A program made the position numbers and the translations under genes. Below, piece after piece: positions 37,166 through 47,660 of a stretch of DNA of 64,000 bases (its first letter is position 1; each line of letters begins with the position of its first letter). Under the pieces are notes generated by a model, which made no database searches, was not told the origin of the DNA, and saw only the letters and a list, made by a program, of their open reading frames with translations. Origin of the DNA: Enterocytospora artemiae (Eukaryota; Microsporidia); NCBI GenBank assembly GCA_038659295.1, contig JASNGC010000001.1, forward strand, positions 248,001 through 312,000, in the 5' to 3' direction.

Positions 37166-37750
37166 TTAAAATACAAATCTGAAAAGAAAAAGTAACAGGA
37201 TCACAAGAACCAATAATCCTGTGAATAGGGTTTTATCACCAAATGACCTGGATTCTATCTTGGAAATAAATGAACCACTCACACCCATTCTGGTCAACCC
37301 AGTCTTCAGTTTAGAGTTTATTCTATCAATTACAGCTCCTTGTTTGCGCAGGCCTTCAAAGGAATCCATGGTACTAGAAATTAGTGAGTCTAATCTTTCT
37401 GACTGTTGCGAAAAAAAATCGCTTTCTGAATTCTCGTGTCGATATTCAGAGTCAAAGTTCTCGTTGATTCCCTTCATTCTTAGATGAGATTCTCTCATTT
37501 CCCTTTCCACATCATTTTTCTCTTTCATTTTTCTGTTTGTTAAAACTTTTATATTCCTTTTGAATTCATCAGCCATTGATTTTAAAAATTCATAATCCTT
37601 ACTGGATAGCTCGCTCGCATGCTTGCTTAAAATGTTTTGGAATGATCTGATTTTGATGTTTAGGGGCCCGATGATCTTCAAGTTTGTCTCAGACTCCGCC
37701 AAGTCAGATTGAATTTCTTCGATCATTTTTGTAAAATTTGTCAAACTCAT
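37166..37750 (-). CDS. Bos1/membrin-like Qb-SNARE
   Basis: A 194-residue tail-anchored SNARE. A helical N-terminal domain (about 1-90) precedes the SNARE helix (about 108-170), whose zero-layer glutamine sits in FEGLRKQGAVIDRI. It ends in the pattern GVSGSFISKIESRSFGDK and a C-terminal anchor (about 175-194). The 'G-S-x4-I-x-R-x4-D' ending before the membrane segment is shared by Bos1/membrin and Gos1/GOS28, which act in ER-Golgi and intra-Golgi fusion. Bos1 is slightly preferred by size and spacing. CCCC lies directly before the ATG (37751-37754). Confidence 0.75.
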   Translation of the reverse strand: MSLTNFTKMIEEIQSDLAESETNLKIIGPLNIKIRSFQNILSKHASELSSKDYEFLKSMADEFKRNIKVLTNRKMKEKNDVEREMRESHLRMKGINENFDSEYRHENSESDFFSQQSERLDSLISSTMDSFEGLRKQGAVIDRINSKLKTGLTRMGVSGSFISKIESRSFGDKTLFTGLLVLVILLLFLFRFVF

Positions 37751-37987
37751 GGGGCTAGCAAAATATAAAAGTTCTAAATAATTGCTATTGAATATTTAGA
37801 ACATTTTAGTGGTTGCTTTAGGTATGTCAGTTAAATTTTAAAATACATTAATTCACGAAATGTAATAGTTGTTTATTCCACCATGTTTTTGAATACTTTT
37901 CAGCTTCATTTAACTATGCCAAGAGAAAATCTCATTACTTTTTTGATATTCTAAAATTATACCAAAGCATGCATATTCTATTAAGAC

Positions 37988-39088
37988 TCAACCTATCGAC
38001 GGGTTCTTTTGTTTTCTGGCCACATATTCTTTACGAATATATGGGCACATTCTCAAAACTTCCATGCTCACTCCATTTTCCTCACATATTTGACTTAATT
38101 CATCCAAAAACAATCCGTATTCATTAACTCTACAACAGTTATTGAGCTTTACTCTGAATTCTGGGAAAGCTTCTAGAATTTTATGTAGTATCTTGAAGAA
38201 ATGAGACTTCAAATGTTTTTGTGAAGCTTTATGTGGATAAACTTCAATAATTGATAAGTATTCCCTCAAAATGTTAATTGCAGTAACCGTTTTGTTGACA
38301 GAATGATTATTTTCCGAGTTACAAAGGTTATGTTGAACACCTACTTTCTGTACAATATCACCTACAAATATGGCAGGATTATACAAGTGTGGTTCTGCTA
38401 TCATTACACCATCACATCCGGTATAATCCAAACACTCTTGAATATGTTCATGACATATCATTCCGCCATTAGCAACGACTGGGATCTGCAGACTATTCTT
38501 TACGGCTCGCATATGCTCATAGGATGCATAGCCCATAGCTTGACCCCTTTGTTCTCTGGTTCTTCCATGCACAACCAGTAGGGCGCAGCCATTTTGCTCA
38601 ATCATCTTGGCATATTCAACGGTTTTCTCTACCGATGGATACACACGTATTTTGCAAAAGAGTGGCACGGAAATATTCCCTGATAAATACTTTACAATTC
38701 TTCCCACCAAGTTCCAGTCATCCATTAAAAATGATCCATAAAATCCCTTTTTAGCGATATCCTGTGGACATCCAAGATTGATATCGATTGCATCACAGTA
38801 CTTTTCAACAGAAATGCAGGTTTTCAGCATTTCTTCAGGGTCATTCCCACAGATCTGAATTACAAGGGGCCGATCAGTTTCGCTGGTTGTATACCACAAA
38901 TTCGATGTGGGCTTACTTTTACTTTCATTGTAGATCCTACAGTGAACCATTTCTGTATAGCATATTTGCGCCCCATAATGCCTTGCTAAGTCCCTGTACG
39001 CCTCTTCTGAGTTACTCACCATCGGAGCAAGCATTTTCCATGGTCGAGGAATTTTTTTTAGAAAGTCCGGAATTTTGTCGTATTGCAT
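37988..39088 (-). CDS. DUS1: tRNA-dihydrouridine synthase, DUS1 type
   Basis: This flavin enzyme reduces uridine to dihydrouridine in the tRNA D loop (U16/U17 for Dus1). The TIM barrel carries LAPMVSNSEEAYRDLAR, the catalytic cysteine C107 in INLGCPQ, KIRVYPS, VHGRTREQRG and VVANGGM, then AEPHLYNPAIF, which is typical of DUS1. The length of 366 residues is near yeast Dus1 (423). The start was moved from a TTG to the ATG at 39088. It is preceded by GGGG rather than CCC, a variant also described for microsporidian starts. Confidence 0.92.
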   Translation of the reverse strand: MQYDKIPDFLKKIPRPWKMLAPMVSNSEEAYRDLARHYGAQICYTEMVHCRIYNESKSKPTSNLWYTTSETDRPLVIQICGNDPEEMLKTCISVEKYCDAIDINLGCPQDIAKKGFYGSFLMDDWNLVGRIVKYLSGNISVPLFCKIRVYPSVEKTVEYAKMIEQNGCALLVVHGRTREQRGQAMGYASYEHMRAVKNSLQIPVVANGGMICHEHIQECLDYTGCDGVMIAEPHLYNPAIFVGDIVQKVGVQHNLCNSENNHSVNKTVTAINILREYLSIIEVYPHKASQKHLKSHFFKILHKILEAFPEFRVKLNNCCRVNEYGLFLDELSQICEENGVSMEVLRMCPYIRKEYVARKQKNPSIG

Positions 39089-39234
39089 CCCCAAGTATCG
39101 GTCAAAATATTTTTTAATTTTGACAAGTTTTGGGAAGACAAGTTTGACACCTCAAAATATAAGAAATCATTCAATAGCACCAACTTTTATAAGCCATATA
39201 CTTTAAAGACTGCTAATATTGAGAAATTTTATTT

Positions 39235-40458
39235 TTATTCATTCTTAATGGATTTGGATGTGTCCCCATATTTACTAATAATCACTCCAATTAGTGAGAT
39301 TCCGGCAATAAAGAGTCCAAATCCGACAATCATATTTCCTAACTTGGTTGCTGATGCGTTCTGTCGGTGGTGAAACTCTTCGAGTTGTGAGCTATAAATT
39401 TTTATTTTGTTGTAAATTGCATGCATCTTTTTGTCGAACAAATCCATTTTTTGTGTGTTCTCGCGCTTCAATGTGCCATCATCAACGGTTGCCTCAGTCT
39501 CCACTGCAAGAATAGCCTGGTCCAGTTTTGATTTTTGGACTTTTAATAGGGTTTTGGCACTCATTAGCATCTCAGATATTGTGGATTCTCCATGTGTGCC
39601 AAAGACTATCGATAAATAAGAAATGAAGTGCCCTAGGTTGGCAATAGATTGGCGCAATTCGCTTTGACTTTCAGAGCGTGAAAAGTCATTGTGATCGATG
39701 TGCAAATCCATGGGCCTATACTCTCCTCCCTCCTCGCGACTTGAGAAGTTCATATTCTTTAATTCGATTGCCGTGTGTTTACTCGGGATTTTATAGTATG
39801 AGGTTACTCCAATATTGTGAAGTTTGATTTTATCATTGAATAATCTTGGCTCATTCATTTTAAAGCTATCTGAAATCAAAGAATCTCCATCAAAAACCTC
39901 AAACTTAAAATTATTTTTAGTGTGAATTATCTTAATGGTTAATTCATCCACACCAGCCAGCCTATCTGGGTTGATACGGTCAAAATGAATTGTTTGTTGC
40001 TCTTTACCAGTGTAGTCCACATCATGATTATATGTAAACGTGAGATCTGCGCTATGGGCAGAAAATTCTATACCAGCCATCAATCCGATGAACTTTGGAT
40101 TACCGCCCCTAAAGCTACCACTCTCTAGCCTTTTTTCAGTAAACCAAAAATAAACTCCAGACATCTCCAAATCCTTTAAATTTGGATGATTGATTGTGAA
40201 TATTAAGGAAGTATCTGGGATATTGCTACCATCCCTATCTATGGGATCGTTGAAGTTAATGATACTGCCCTTTAGATCTCTTGATTGCAGAACCATCAGG
40301 TCATTCACCTCCAATACATTAACAAATTCTGTATGGTCCTTCAGCTCCTGGAAAGAATCAATCCCAATCAACTGATTCTCGGTAACATGTGTATTATGTG
40401 GATCCATCTTCTGAACAAAAGTGTATATTACTCCACAGTTCAGCAGATTGTAGATCAT
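39235..40458 (-). CDS. L-type lectin-like ER/Golgi cargo receptor
   Basis: A type I membrane protein resembling ERGIC-53/EMP47. A short hydrophobic N terminus may be a signal peptide. The beta-sandwich lectin-like domain (about 30-250) includes GVYFWFTEKRLESGSF followed by FIGLMAGIEF, and a later strand pair around LTIKIIHTKNNFKFEVF. A coiled-coil stalk (about 270-365) and one membrane segment (about 372-393) follow. The cytosolic tail is short and ends KSIKNE, without the KKxx retrieval signal of many relatives. Sugar- and calcium-binding residues cannot be confirmed by eye. Confidence 0.65.
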   Translation of the reverse strand: MIYNLLNCGVIYTFVQKMDPHNTHVTENQLIGIDSFQELKDHTEFVNVLEVNDLMVLQSRDLKGSIINFNDPIDRDGSNIPDTSLIFTINHPNLKDLEMSGVYFWFTEKRLESGSFRGGNPKFIGLMAGIEFSAHSADLTFTYNHDVDYTGKEQQTIHFDRINPDRLAGVDELTIKIIHTKNNFKFEVFDGDSLISDSFKMNEPRLFNDKIKLHNIGVTSYYKIPSKHTAIELKNMNFSSREEGGEYRPMDLHIDHNDFSRSESQSELRQSIANLGHFISYLSIVFGTHGESTISEMLMSAKTLLKVQKSKLDQAILAVETEATVDDGTLKRENTQKMDLFDKKMHAIYNKIKIYSSQLEEFHHRQNASATKLGNMIVGFGLFIAGISLIGVIISKYGDTSKSIKNE

Positions 40459-40642
40459 ACATAAATAAATGGAAAAGTATTATAAAGATATGTTTCATAT
40501 TATTTGTTTTGTTTAAGGTTTGTTTGTTTAAACAAATTATTTGAGCCATAAGCAGCCTCACCTATGGCAATTCTAGATTTTTTAGAACTAGACTGGACAT
40601 ATATTACTCAATTGTTCACAACACAAAAACGACCCTTATAAA

Positions 40643-42544
40643 ATGAAAAAAGTGACTGTTTCCCAGATTAAAGGAGATTCCTTCAATCTAATTTCTGTAG
40701 TAGAAGAATGCATTGAGATTTCGCCTGCCGATGTGAGGTCTACCTGTGCAGAAATGGAAAATATTTTTACTGAACTGATAGCACTGGACGAGGCATTATT
40801 TTTTAAGAAGGAAAAACTTTCAAAGAAGTTAGTAAACACTGCAGATGTTAGTCAGGAGGAGCTGATGAATAGGATTCAAAAGGGCATGAGGCTGGTAAAA
40901 CTTGAACCGCTTGGGAATGCAAAGAATATTTTAGAAACTAATAAAAACATACTGGAACTTAAGAATATGCAGAAAATTCTTAGATACTCTATAGAATTGG
41001 ATGAAATTTTTTTGCAAAAATCGGACAATAGTTCCGAAAATAAGGTTCTAACAACTTTACTGAACAGCGATATCAAAGAGGACTGGGAGTTCTTGTGTAC
41101 TCTTCTATATTACTACTTGAAATTTGGGACTGAGGAGCAGAAAAGTGTATTTATGTATTACTCCAAAAAGATAGAGGAGAAAATGTCTAACTTGTTTGAG
41201 GAATCACTTAAGATCCAAAACTTCTCGGGCTGTAGAGCCGCATATCGTTCTTTGGAACAGCTGGGGAAGCAGACTATCATCTTTGAAAAGTACATCAACT
41301 CGTTTGACATTTTCCAAAATTCCATAGAAGTGTTTCCACCCACAATGGATATACTTGATTTCGATAATTTTATTGTCGAGAACAATACATTTGCGACGTT
41401 TTTCCAGGCTTTAATTTCAAACATATCCGAAAATAGTGAGAGTTCGTTTCTTATTTTTGGAGATGAGTTTACGGGATATTTTTACGAAAAAGTTTATAGA
41501 TCATTGATTTTCAAAGCATTGGAAAGGTTTTTAAAAATTGATAATCCCTGCCTATTTTTGTTTTCGCTGTATTTTGCCTATAGCAAGGTTGATTCATTAA
41601 CGGTCTATCTATCAAATATGTTCAATCCTGAACCGTTTGTTCAAGATGCTTTCAGCCAATACTTCAGTAATGGTGTTCAAAAGGAGAAAGAGTGCTTTGA
41701 CATTATATTTAATATACTTATCGGAGAACCAGATTGTAGTGGAATGCAATATATTTTGCTTGGAGAGATAGTTAGATTCTCTAAAGATTACAGAAGATCC
41801 TTCGAAAAGATTTTGGCTGTTGTGCATCTTATGAAGCGCAGAAGTAAGTTGTTCTATTCTGAGGAAGATGAAGCTGAGATATTGAGGTACTCGTTCCGAA
41901 AAGTAACGCTTTTGATAGATAAAGTTGTAGTGTCTGTTTCAGACAAAATTGAGATTATTTGCATACTTTCTTACATGTACCTAATTTCCAAAAAATACCT
42001 GCAAGAAAAGTTCTATCTCATAAATACATTTACTACGAAAATTAATGATGCAACCCAAACGGCATTTAATGACCAAATCAATTATATTAACCTGATTGTG
42101 AAGGGCAAAATATCAAATTTGTTCTTCCTGGAAAAAACTGATTACAAGAAGCTTTTGGGGTTCCTTAAGGAAAGTATCAAAAGGGCAGAGGTATTAAAAG
42201 GCAGAAACTACAATATTTTTACGGATAGAATTCTCACATACACCTATAAACGCTTATATAAGCAAATATGTACGATTGTTTACAATTCCAAACAGTGTGA
42301 AAATCTACTTCACGTGGTTGATGAAATACTCGGATATGTTATGTTTATTAACAGAACAACAATGGTTCATAAATTTACGCTCTTAAAAAATATCTGCATA
42401 TTGATTGCATGCCCAAGAGATAAATTTATAGGCAATCTACAAGAGTTAGAGGACTCTATTTCTGAAAAGGAGGTCAAGGACCTACTAAAATGTCGTGCTG
42501 ACAGAGATGCCATTAAGTCAATGATCTTTAGGAGAACAGATTAG
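40643..42544 (+). CDS. SEC10: Exocyst complex subunit SEC10
   Basis: SEC10/EXOC5 belongs to the exocyst, which tethers secretory vesicles to the plasma membrane. The 633-residue protein is almost entirely helical. The section near residues 185-225 (LFEESLKIQNFSGCRAAYRS, then a KYINSFDIF element) corresponds to the family's conserved 'fN-G-xxCxxxYI-xxDxF' region. The last 100 residues (YTYKRLYKQICTIV, HKFTLLKNICILIACPRDKF, LLKCRADRDAIKSMIFRR) track the C-terminal end of EXOC5 closely. Yeast Sec10 is 871 aa. The start has GACCCTTATAAA before the ATG. Confidence 0.72.
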   Translation: MKKVTVSQIKGDSFNLISVVEECIEISPADVRSTCAEMENIFTELIALDEALFFKKEKLSKKLVNTADVSQEELMNRIQKGMRLVKLEPLGNAKNILETNKNILELKNMQKILRYSIELDEIFLQKSDNSSENKVLTTLLNSDIKEDWEFLCTLLYYYLKFGTEEQKSVFMYYSKKIEEKMSNLFEESLKIQNFSGCRAAYRSLEQLGKQTIIFEKYINSFDIFQNSIEVFPPTMDILDFDNFIVENNTFATFFQALISNISENSESSFLIFGDEFTGYFYEKVYRSLIFKALERFLKIDNPCLFLFSLYFAYSKVDSLTVYLSNMFNPEPFVQDAFSQYFSNGVQKEKECFDIIFNILIGEPDCSGMQYILLGEIVRFSKDYRRSFEKILAVVHLMKRRSKLFYSEEDEAEILRYSFRKVTLLIDKVVVSVSDKIEIICILSYMYLISKKYLQEKFYLINTFTTKINDATQTAFNDQINYINLIVKGKISNLFFLEKTDYKKLLGFLKESIKRAEVLKGRNYNIFTDRILTYTYKRLYKQICTIVYNSKQCENLLHVVDEILGYVMFINRTTMVHKFTLLKNICILIACPRDKFIGNLQELEDSISEKEVKDLLKCRADRDAIKSMIFRRTD

Positions 42545-42740
42545 GGTCTGTGCGTGAACTATTGCAAATTTTTATGTTTAAATAAAATAGATTGTTTATA
42601 AGACTGTCAGACGATTAGGAATATATTATAACATGAGTGACAAGTATCAGCAGACTATTGCATTTGTTATCTAAGATTGGAAATCTAGGGGTTTTATTTT
42701 ATACTAAGGGCTTAATTTGTGTATTGAAATCTTTTGATAC

Positions 42741-43715
42741 CTATCCACAATGTAAAGTATTTTTTTTGAATACAAATGGCGTTCTGTTTCTAAAGTCCTT
42801 AGAGCCGGAAAGATCAACCAAATATTTCTGCAGTTCGAAAAGAGCAGTATCATTTTTATCTCCATAAAAAGGTGGGATATATTGGCCGTTTTCATCATTT
42901 AACATATAAGAATACTCTCGATCATCCACAATCAATACTTGATTGATATCTCTGCCCAGAATCGACAAATCCTTTGTAAATGCATCTCTACGTTCTCCAG
43001 TTCGGGTTAGTGCACGGCAATACTTTCTACTTAGAAGATAATCTATAGTCTCATGCTTATCTATCTTCTTTGTTACCTTAATTCCATATGGCATTATTCC
43101 TGCGGTAAAAACAATCATCTCATAATATTGTCTCATGGTTAGTAGAAATTCTTCGAGGCCTGGTCTTTTTACAAAGTAAATGGTATAATCTTTAATAGAA
43201 TCCAAGGTAATCGAGAAATCATACTCCATCTGCTCTTTCATTGATGGGTATACAAGAGTATGATCCAAATCCAGTACAAGAGTAGGTTTCTTACTTATTT
43301 GAGGTGGAAGTATGCTTACTGTTGGACCAAATTCTACACAGTGATATTCACTATCTGAATTATTGCTGTCCAAAATGTGTTTAGTGATGTTTGAAGTTTG
43401 CAGGGTGACATCTCCATTATATTCATATGCTTCATACTCTGGAATAAAGTCAAAATCAAAATAATCTATTTTCCTAAAATCCTTAACACGAGGTAAATTA
43501 TCTGGTAATTGTACAAACTGATACATTGATTCCCTTACTCTAACAGACCCTTTGTCAAAATCGATTGGGAGGTGAAGTTGTAGAGATTTAATGGTTTCGT
43601 TCATTTCAATAATTACAGAATCAATTGATCTATTTTTTTCATCCGTAATAAACTCTACCTGTGTGGGGTTTTTCAGACAAAAAATGTCTCTGAGGAAACT
43701 TCCAATTCTATTCAT
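42741..43715 (-). CDS. NIF/CTD-like phosphatase (HAD family)
   Basis: A Ser/Thr phosphatase of the FCP/SCP-like HAD group. The catalytic DxDxT motif is VLDLDHT at residues 149-153. It is followed by VKRPGLEEFLLTM, MIVFTAGIMPYG, and the acidic VDDREYSYM motif. The group includes SCP1 (RNA polymerase II CTD), Psr1 and Nem1/dullard (lipin). The N-terminal 140 residues are unassigned and no clear membrane segment is seen, so Nem1 is not favoured. The start was moved from TTG at 43721 to the ATG at 43715. Confidence 0.82.
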   Translation of the reverse strand: MNRIGSFLRDIFCLKNPTQVEFITDEKNRSIDSVIIEMNETIKSLQLHLPIDFDKGSVRVRESMYQFVQLPDNLPRVKDFRKIDYFDFDFIPEYEAYEYNGDVTLQTSNITKHILDSNNSDSEYHCVEFGPTVSILPPQISKKPTLVLDLDHTLVYPSMKEQMEYDFSITLDSIKDYTIYFVKRPGLEEFLLTMRQYYEMIVFTAGIMPYGIKVTKKIDKHETIDYLLSRKYCRALTRTGERRDAFTKDLSILGRDINQVLIVDDREYSYMLNDENGQYIPPFYGDKNDTALFELQKYLVDLSGSKDFRNRTPFVFKKNTLHCG

Positions 43716-44034
43716 GGACAATAATTATAAAAAATAAATAAAACATTCAAAACGATAAAAACCAATGAGAATGTTATTAGTTAGTAAAAATAAATAGTTT
43801 TGGAATGTATTTGGGAAAAACTTGTATAGTTTATTCGACAGAAAACTTGTCTTAGGATAAGAGATTGCAAAAGAGTATAATATTTCCCGTGAAAATAGCA
43901 TCTATAGGTACTGTTTTGTAAAGACCATATAACATCAATATATAGTTATCTAGATGATTATGATTCTAATAGTCAGTGCTGGAAAGGGAGCGATAATAGT
44001 ATTATTTCGGCCAAATCTGCTGGGGCATCTGTCA
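43716..44034. other. Intergenic region, no gene seen
   Basis: 319 AT-rich bases between two minus-strand genes. No reading frame, repeat or tRNA-like element stands out. Confidence 0.4.
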
Positions 44035-46416
44035 TCATATTTGTTTTAGATATGATTTAGCAGAGGCTTCATCCAACTGAGATATTCCATCGTTTGTAAA
44101 AGGTTGGCCCATTTCCTTGAAAAATTGTCTTGCTATATGCATGGCCATGTCTATACTTAAACCCGTATTTCCGCGTTCTAGTCTATCTTGGATCCACTTT
44201 GGCATTTTTGTTATCTTCCCCTCCATTCCAAATCTATAGTCCGCCATAATCATCAATCCATAATCTGTCTTTTTTCTCAGTACACGCCCAAGACACTGTG
44301 CAGTATGTCTCATCGCATCAAATATCAAAAAATCATACTCTTTAATGTTGTACTCTGATTTCAGATACCGCAATCTTTCTTTCAACCGGATACTTTCTGT
44401 ATACATAAACGGAATTCCAAGCACAACCACAGCTCGACCGTATCCATCCTCAAAATCTACACCCTCAGACACCTTTCCTCTTGCTACAGATATTAATATA
44501 GCACCCCTGCCATTCTCACATGCCCTTCTATAATTTTTTAGCGCCAGTTCGGTTTCGTTAAAGTCTGGCGTTTCTAGAAACAATAGTTTATACTTCAAAA
44601 TATCATTGATGATATTTGATTCGCTCCAAAGAGTTATAATCTCTTCCATATAAATGTAGGATGGAAAGAATACAACAATGTTATCTGGAACTGTTTTAGC
44701 CAGGTTAATTAGCAGAGAGCCATAGTTTCTTACAACAGAGGAATCTACTCTGAATTTAAAGGATGTTGTAAGTTTTGTACTATCCACTTCAGACAGCACG
44801 TGTTTTTCCAAGGGTATCAAATCGTCTTTAAATTCATTATTGGATAATAACATCTGATCGTCCCCTTTGGTGATTATCAATGGGCTTATTGAGTTTCTAT
44901 TTAGGGTAGCTCCAATCTCAACAACGCTAGAGGGTGTAAAATCAAGGATTTGTGGATACATATCAATGGGACTGAGTGTTCCACTTGTGATTATCACATT
45001 TCTAAATTTATTAAAAACATGTTTCATTGCAACCGAGGCATCCATACAATATAATCTCAAGATAGGATTAAACACATCAGCCATGGAATCATAGGGCTCG
45101 AAAATTATTGCAAATCCTTTTGAGTATATGGAAAGCATTGTTGCAAATTTTGCAACAGTTTTTATCTTCCCAACTTCATCATCATCAATCTGCAGGGTAT
45201 TGATTAGTATATTTAGTCTTTGAGAGCAAAACTGCAATGTCTTTTTGTTGATGAATGTAATCTCAAGAATACTCTCTGTGAAAGACTTAATTGTTTCGCT
45301 AGTGAGATGGGTTGTTTTCAATTTTGTTTTGAGAAATTCAATTAGTCTCTTCATCACGCTTATGAAATGGTTACTATTTCTCAGGTTTCCAGGTGTAAAT
45401 TCATATTTTGACTCATCTAAATTATAAAAATATGGTGTGGAGACCGATTTCTGGCTAAAGTTCTTGGCGAAGTAGTATGGAATTGATTCTTCAAAACCAA
45501 AGTTCATTTTGGAATCTTTTAATTTTTTATCTACTTTTTGATTTCTTGTCAGGAAGAGATTTTCGTTATGAACTTCTGTGTTTTGACCAGATAGTGTGTA
45601 GTCCTGAGCTTTGTTGTATTCCCCTGCAACCATACCGGCTGCTTCAGTTTTTTTGACAGCAACCTTGGATTCTATTATTTTCAATATTCTTCCTGCAGAC
45701 TCTAAAGTATTTCTATTGATTTCCAGGCTCAATGCCTCAATACAGTGTGAATCAATATTGTGGGCCTCATCAAAAATAATAAATGATTCGTGAGGTATGT
45801 TTTCTGAAATGATGGAATATATAACAGGATCAATCAAATAGTTATATGGATATATTATGCAGTCACATTCCGGAATAAACCTTCTGGCTAAAAAGTATGG
45901 ACATATCACATTTTCTCTACCGAGAGCCTTCAAGTCTTCAAAGTCATAAACCCCCTCTTGCAACTGAAATTCATTATTTTCGTAAAAATCACATCTCGAC
46001 CCATCCAGTTTGCTTATTAATCTTCTGCAGGTTAATTCCACATTATTTTTCAGAGCGTACTCATTTATGCACATATTTGCTCGTCTGGACAAGCCAAATC
46101 CTAGAAATTTGAATTCAATGTATTTTTTGATAAATGTTATCAGGTTTTTTAATTCTTTCAGAGCCTTGTCGATTTCGGGAATTGTTCTTGAACAATACAC
46201 TATTTTATAGGGCTTCCCAGCTTTTTGGCAATAAATACTGTAGGAGACTGTACAACTCAACAATGCAATTGTCTTTCCCGTACCAGAGGGCATTTCTATT
46301 AAAATATGCCCAGGAGATTGTATAGATGAGAGTAGAGATTTGATATAGGTTAATTGCTCTGGATAAATTGTTTCGTATGGAAAATAAATCGGAATTTCAC
46401 CAATCTCGAAAATCAT
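44035..46416 (-). CDS. RAD3: TFIIH DNA helicase XPD / RAD3
   Basis: XPD is the 5'-3' helicase of TFIIH, used in opening DNA for nucleotide excision repair. Walker A is SGTGKT at residues 44-49, and the DEAH box is at 216-219. Four cysteines at positions 116, 130, 142 and 172 match the iron-sulfur cluster ligands. YCSRTIPEIDKALKEL and the ending DYRFG...MPKWIQDRL are XPD-specific compared with CHL1 or FANCJ. At 793 residues it is close to yeast Rad3 (778), with an extra acidic insertion around residues 250-300. The start is preceded by AGCCCTGA. Confidence 0.95.
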   Translation of the reverse strand: MIFEIGEIPIYFPYETIYPEQLTYIKSLLSSIQSPGHILIEMPSGTGKTIALLSCTVSYSIYCQKAGKPYKIVYCSRTIPEIDKALKELKNLITFIKKYIEFKFLGFGLSRRANMCINEYALKNNVELTCRRLISKLDGSRCDFYENNEFQLQEGVYDFEDLKALGRENVICPYFLARRFIPECDCIIYPYNYLIDPVIYSIISENIPHESFIIFDEAHNIDSHCIEALSLEINRNTLESAGRILKIIESKVAVKKTEAAGMVAGEYNKAQDYTLSGQNTEVHNENLFLTRNQKVDKKLKDSKMNFGFEESIPYYFAKNFSQKSVSTPYFYNLDESKYEFTPGNLRNSNHFISVMKRLIEFLKTKLKTTHLTSETIKSFTESILEITFINKKTLQFCSQRLNILINTLQIDDDEVGKIKTVAKFATMLSIYSKGFAIIFEPYDSMADVFNPILRLYCMDASVAMKHVFNKFRNVIITSGTLSPIDMYPQILDFTPSSVVEIGATLNRNSISPLIITKGDDQMLLSNNEFKDDLIPLEKHVLSEVDSTKLTTSFKFRVDSSVVRNYGSLLINLAKTVPDNIVVFFPSYIYMEEIITLWSESNIINDILKYKLLFLETPDFNETELALKNYRRACENGRGAILISVARGKVSEGVDFEDGYGRAVVVLGIPFMYTESIRLKERLRYLKSEYNIKEYDFLIFDAMRHTAQCLGRVLRKKTDYGLMIMADYRFGMEGKITKMPKWIQDRLERGNTGLSIDMAMHIARQFFKEMGQPFTNDGISQLDEASAKSYLKQI

Positions 46417-46584
46417 TCAGGGCTAAAAAAATTCCAATGAATGAAAATTACCTAAAGTCCATGCTTGTGGCAAGTGAAGGTTTTTAGCCCAAATACATGT
46501 AGATTTTAACAAAGAATAGCTCTATTTATTGATTCGATCATTTCAGCATGACTCTATTGTCTATGTAAGATTTTTGAACCCTCA

Positions 46585-47340
46585 ATGGAAGGTATTCTCT
46601 TCGAGTATAACTCTAAGGGTTCGGTTGCATTTACAAATAAAATCGATTCCAGTAAGGTGATTGTGTTGTTAGGAGGACTTGGAAGCAACTTGTTATCAGT
46701 AAAATATTCTGATAAATTGCTGAAACTCTGTGAAAAGTACAAAATTAAGTTTATTATTCCACAACTGGAATCAATGCCAAATTATTCAATTTATCCCATA
46801 GATTCTGATATAGAAAACATAAAAGATTTGTTAAATGGTGTAGAATATTCTAAGGCTGTGTTAATAGGTCATTCTACCGGATGTCAGGATGCCCTTTTAT
46901 TTTTGAAACAAAACCCAGATATTCCCTTGTCTGGCATTGTACTTCAGGCATCAGTAAGCGATGTAGAATCACAAGAAATCCTTGATTCATCGCTGTCGAC
47001 GTCCATAAACATTGCAGAACAAGACAAATATGTAGAATATCAAAATAGGATATTTTTATCTGAAAGGTTCATGAGTCTGTATAAAAGACTTGGGAAAGAA
47101 GATATATTCAGCAGCTATTTACCAAGTGAATCATATGTTGCTTTTAGTAAGCTATGTCCAATTCTATCGGTAATTTCAGAAAATGATGAATTTTGCAAAA
47201 TAAGTGTAGAAGACAAATTGGGATTGATTGGGCGTCTTCGGTTATTGAAAAATGCAGATCATTGCCTATCAGATGAATGTTCTCAGGCAGAATTTATTCA
47301 AATAGTGGAGGAGTTCTTAGTGAGCATTTCATTCATATAG
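46585..47340 (+). CDS. Alpha/beta hydrolase of the DUF1749 family
   Basis: A 251-residue soluble hydrolase. The nucleophile elbow is GHSTGCQD (serine 97), followed by IVLQASVSDVES, which matches the DUF1749 signature (LQAPVSDRE in relatives). The acid appears as D in ISENDEF and the histidine as H in NADHCLSD near the C terminus, giving a plausible Ser-Asp-His triad. The substrate is unknown. In fungi this family is often annotated as a carbohydrate-related esterase without direct proof. The start is set by GAACCCTCA before the ATG. Confidence 0.8.
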   Translation: MEGILFEYNSKGSVAFTNKIDSSKVIVLLGGLGSNLLSVKYSDKLLKLCEKYKIKFIIPQLESMPNYSIYPIDSDIENIKDLLNGVEYSKAVLIGHSTGCQDALLFLKQNPDIPLSGIVLQASVSDVESQEILDSSLSTSINIAEQDKYVEYQNRIFLSERFMSLYKRLGKEDIFSSYLPSESYVAFSKLCPILSVISENDEFCKISVEDKLGLIGRLRLLKNADHCLSDECSQAEFIQIVEEFLVSISFI

Positions 47341-47660
47341 ATGGTTGGTTACATGTTTCTTGAACTAGTTGTTCCTATTAAAACAAACTATTGTTCAAAA
47401 GAGTAGCACTGTCTCCAAAGAGATTTATGAACTACTATTTAAAACTGCACCAAATAAAAGCAAAATACTTCTCCCATTAAATATGTTACATACTCTGTGT
47501 TTTCTAATTTAAGCTCTACAGGAACCATGATTTGTATTTTGGACGATATAAGTACATGTATTTCTGAGAGCACATCAGCATATTATTGATTTCAATATTG
47601 AACAACAAAAGTAGTAAATTTCACAAAAATATTTTAAAAAGTCCATTCTCTTAGTTGAAA
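47341..47660. other. Intergenic region, no gene seen
   Basis: 320 AT-rich bases upstream of the phosphatase gene. Ends AGTCCATTCTCTTAGTTGAAA before the ATG, with no C-run close by. Confidence 0.35.
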
